From the NCBI GenBank assembly GCA_015065395.1, contig SVQJ01000018.1:1-15947 (forward strand): a DNA stretch of 15,947 bases, given 5' to 3'. Position 1 is the stretch's first letter. Each line of letters begins with the position of its first letter. The stretch comes from Oscillospiraceae bacterium (lineage in GTDB: Bacteria > Bacillota > Clostridia > Oscillospirales > CAG-272). The notes under the pieces were generated by a model. It ran no database searches and was not told the DNA's origin. It saw nothing but the letters and a program-made list of their open reading frames with translations. This document shows positions 14,376 through 15,947 of the stretch, one piece after another. The position numbers and the translations under genes were made by a program.

Positions 14376-14969
14376 TCATATATTGATTATTCCGTTGATA
14401 ATAAGCTGTGTTGCCATTTCGCAGGATTCTGCAGCGTTTTTTATGTCAGGAGCCTTTTCAAATTCGTAGAAAAGGAAATTGTGACCGAGAATAAAGGAGA
14501 GAAGGTTCTTTGCTTTAAGCTCAAGGCGGTCATCGTTGGGGATCTCTCCGCGTTCTGCGGCAGCAGAGAGGCAGTCGTAAATGAGCTTTATCCAAAGATT
14601 TCTGGTCAAAGGATTGTTTTCGATCCTTGAGGAAGTGAAAATACGTTTATAAGCCTCCGGATTGTTGTAAGCAAGCTTACAGGTGTAGGAGAAAAGAGTA
14701 TCCAGATTTTCTTTAAGGCTTCTGTCGGGGGAGATCATTCCGCTTATTATCGTATATGTTTCCTCGTCAAGCCTCTTATCCAGATTGTTAAGAATATCCT
14801 GCTTGTCCTTGAAATGGTAGTAAATAACTCCCGTGGAGTATCCTATCCTGTCGCCGATACGGCGAACGGTAACCTCATTGTACCCTTCCTCGAGGCATAT
14901 CTGAAGCGCGGAATCGATTATGAGCTTTCTGATGGAGTTGCTGCGCTCCGGATGATGTTTTCTTGCCAT
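14376..14969 (-). CDS. TetR/AcrR-family transcriptional regulator
   Basis: A 197-residue DNA-binding regulator. The N-terminal TetR domain spans about residues 13-60: IRKLIIDSALQICLEEGYNEVTVRRIGDRIG-type helices with the recognition helix and the hallmark STGVIYYHFKDKQDIL (45-60). The C-terminal ligand-binding half (about 65-197) is helical and not recognisable as to ligand. ATG 14969 is chosen because AAAGGGAG lies about 10 bases upstream; a TTG at 15002 is in frame but overlaps the -10 box. It is divergent from the glycerate kinase gene, so it may control that gene and/or itself; neither is shown. Confidence 0.9.
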   Translation of the reverse strand: MARKHHPERSNSIRKLIIDSALQICLEEGYNEVTVRRIGDRIGYSTGVIYYHFKDKQDILNNLDKRLDEETYTIISGMISPDRSLKENLDTLFSYTCKLAYNNPEAYKRIFTSSRIENNPLTRNLWIKLIYDCLSAAAERGEIPNDDRLELKAKNLLSFILGHNFLFYEFEKAPDIKNAAESCEMATQLIINGIINI

Positions 14970-15001
14970 AGATGAAATCTCCCTTTCTTGGTTCTTGTGC
15001 A

Positions 15002-15030
15002 ATTATATGAGCCTGCGATAGGGATCAACA
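15002..15030 (-). promoter_or_regulatory. promoter of the TetR-type gene
   Basis: On the minus strand, consensus TATAAT (15002-15007) with a weak -35 TGTTGA (15025-15030) at 17 bases, or TTGATC at 15 bases. AGTGTTAT (15041-15048) and ATAACACT (15102-15109) form an inverted repeat just upstream that could be regulatory. The rest of the 300-base gap up to the glycerate kinase promoter is AT-rich with no gene seen. Confidence 0.5.
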
Positions 15031-15239
15031 GACACATAAAAGTGTTATATTTTGGAACAGAACACCCGAATTTGTGATTTGTGTAAAAAAAGGTGACGAA
15101 AATAACACTTACATAACATATAATGCCTTATTTTATCGGATTTGTCAACAAAATGGAATAAATAATCACGTTGTTATAATTATTTTTTCTTGAGATTTTT
15201 TGCCTTCGATTTTTGTTTGGCAAAAGTGACAAAAAAGCA

Positions 15240-15267
15240 TTGAATTTTTGTCTTTTTGTGGTATAAT
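15240..15267 (+). promoter_or_regulatory. sigma-A promoter of the glycerate kinase gene
   Basis: TTGAAT (15240-15245), 16-base spacer and consensus TATAAT (15262-15267) with TGG upstream. The 13-mer AAAAAAGCATTGA overlapping the -35 is also found at 88-100 upstream of the transporter operon. Confidence 0.7.
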
Positions 15268-15299
15268 TTATATATATAAAATAGAAGGTCGGTGAACAG

Positions 15300-15947
15300 A
15301 TGAACATTCTGATAGCTCCTGATTCCTTCAAGGGAACACTTGACAGCAAGCGGGTATGCAGGATAGTCAGATACAGCGCAAAGCGTGCGTTTCCCGATTG
15401 CAGGATCAAGGAATTGCCCTTGGCAGACGGAGGAGAGGGGACCGCATCTCTTATGGCGTGGGCATTAGGGGGCACTGTTGAAAACACAGTGGTAGAGGGG
15501 CCTTTTTCAAAGCCGGTGAATGTGGAAATTGCGTTTGTTGATAAAGGAAGAACGGCGATCATAGAAAGCGCTCGTGCGATAGGGCTGCCTATTGCAGGAA
15601 AAAGAGCAAATCCCGAAAAGACCACCTCATACGGGGTGGGCCAGATGATCTCCTTTGCTGTTGAAAAAGGTGCCGAAAAGATAATCCTCTGCCTTGGCGG
15701 CAGTGCCACCAATGATCTGGGGTGTGGTATGCTGAGTGCAATGGGCGTTCAGTTCCTTGATATACGCAAAAATCATTTCACTCCGGTAGGAGGGACTATG
15801 CTTCGTGTGGAGGCGATAGATTTCAATCAGTCATTTTCAAAATACCGTGGGATAGATTTCGTTCTGATGTGTGATGTGAAAAATCCGCTTCTTGGAGAGT
15901 ATGGTGCCGCGACGGTATACGCGCCTCAAAAGGGTGCAACGGCGGAA
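15300..15947 (+). CDS. glycerate kinase (GlxK/GarK family), 3' end beyond the window
   Basis: The open frame from ATG 15300 reaches the window edge without a stop, giving the first 216 residues of a protein whose family is usually about 380 long. It phosphorylates glycerate with ATP in the cytoplasm, feeding lower glycolysis. Family motifs are IAPDSFKGTL (5-14), LPLADGGEGT (39-48), LGGSATND (132-139, phosphate-binding loop; LGCGM follows where GGAGM is usual), CDVKNPLLG (191-199) and APQKGA (208-213). AGAAGG (15283-15288) and GGTG lie before the ATG. It has its own promoter and is divergent from a TetR-type regulator. Whether it is followed by partner genes cannot be seen. Confidence 0.93.
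   Translation, partial: MNILIAPDSFKGTLDSKRVCRIVRYSAKRAFPDCRIKELPLADGGEGTASLMAWALGGTVENTVVEGPFSKPVNVEIAFVDKGRTAIIESARAIGLPIAGKRANPEKTTSYGVGQMISFAVEKGAEKIILCLGGSATNDLGCGMLSAMGVQFLDIRKNHFTPVGGTMLRVEAIDFNQSFSKYRGIDFVLMCDVKNPLLGEYGAATVYAPQKGATAE

Noticed and set aside
15128..15712. A 194-codon minus-strand frame
   Set aside because: It is antisense to the glycerate kinase gene and its promoter, with no recognisable domain.
1..15947. tRNA, rRNA, CRISPR arrays or phage genes
   Set aside because: I saw no cloverleaf with a CCA end, ribosomal RNA sequence, regularly spaced direct repeats, or phage structural or integrase genes. A formal scan was not possible.

Overview
The window reads as a chromosomal segment of a Clostridia-like Firmicute (a gut-type anaerobe is plausible, but the genus cannot be fixed from the sequence). 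Supporting signs are strong AGGAGG-type ribosome binding sites, sigma-A promoters with extended -10 boxes (TGn-TATAAT), a T-box leader, a CarD-family regulator and a Bmp/PnrA-type nucleoside ABC transporter.

Layout. (1) 1-5195, plus strand: promoter, Bmp-family lipoprotein, two intercistronic hairpins, double ATPase, two permeases with overlapping start/stop codons, then an intrinsic terminator. This is a complete nucleoside-type importer. (2) 5209-10145: two 322-bp non-coding palindromic repeats in inverted orientation bracket a YdcF/DUF218 protein, a CarD-like regulator and a P2-type cation ATPase. The repeats have terminal inverted repeats and nested hairpins and encode no transposase. (3) 10157-13070, minus strand: a promoter and a full T-box leader (stem I landmarks, T-box sequence, terminator) precede one 840-residue protein that joins a xylose-isomerase-like TIM barrel to an AMP-forming acyl-CoA synthetase. 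This is the most unusual unit in the window. (4) 13115-14372, plus strand: a nucleoside-hydrolase-like protein, followed by about 250 nt of non-coding, strongly self-complementary sequence ending in a terminator. (5) 14376-15030, minus strand: a TetR-type regulator. (6) 15240 to the window end, plus strand: promoter and the first 216 residues of a glycerate kinase cut by the window edge.

How the parts may work together (inference): the importer brings in nucleosides and the hydrolase family could split them to base and ribose. The glycerate kinase belongs to central carbon metabolism. The acyl-CoA synthetase fusion appears to be tied to uncharged tRNA through its T-box; the tRNA discriminator predicted from UGGU is A, which fits leucine better than serine, but the specifier codon is not settled.
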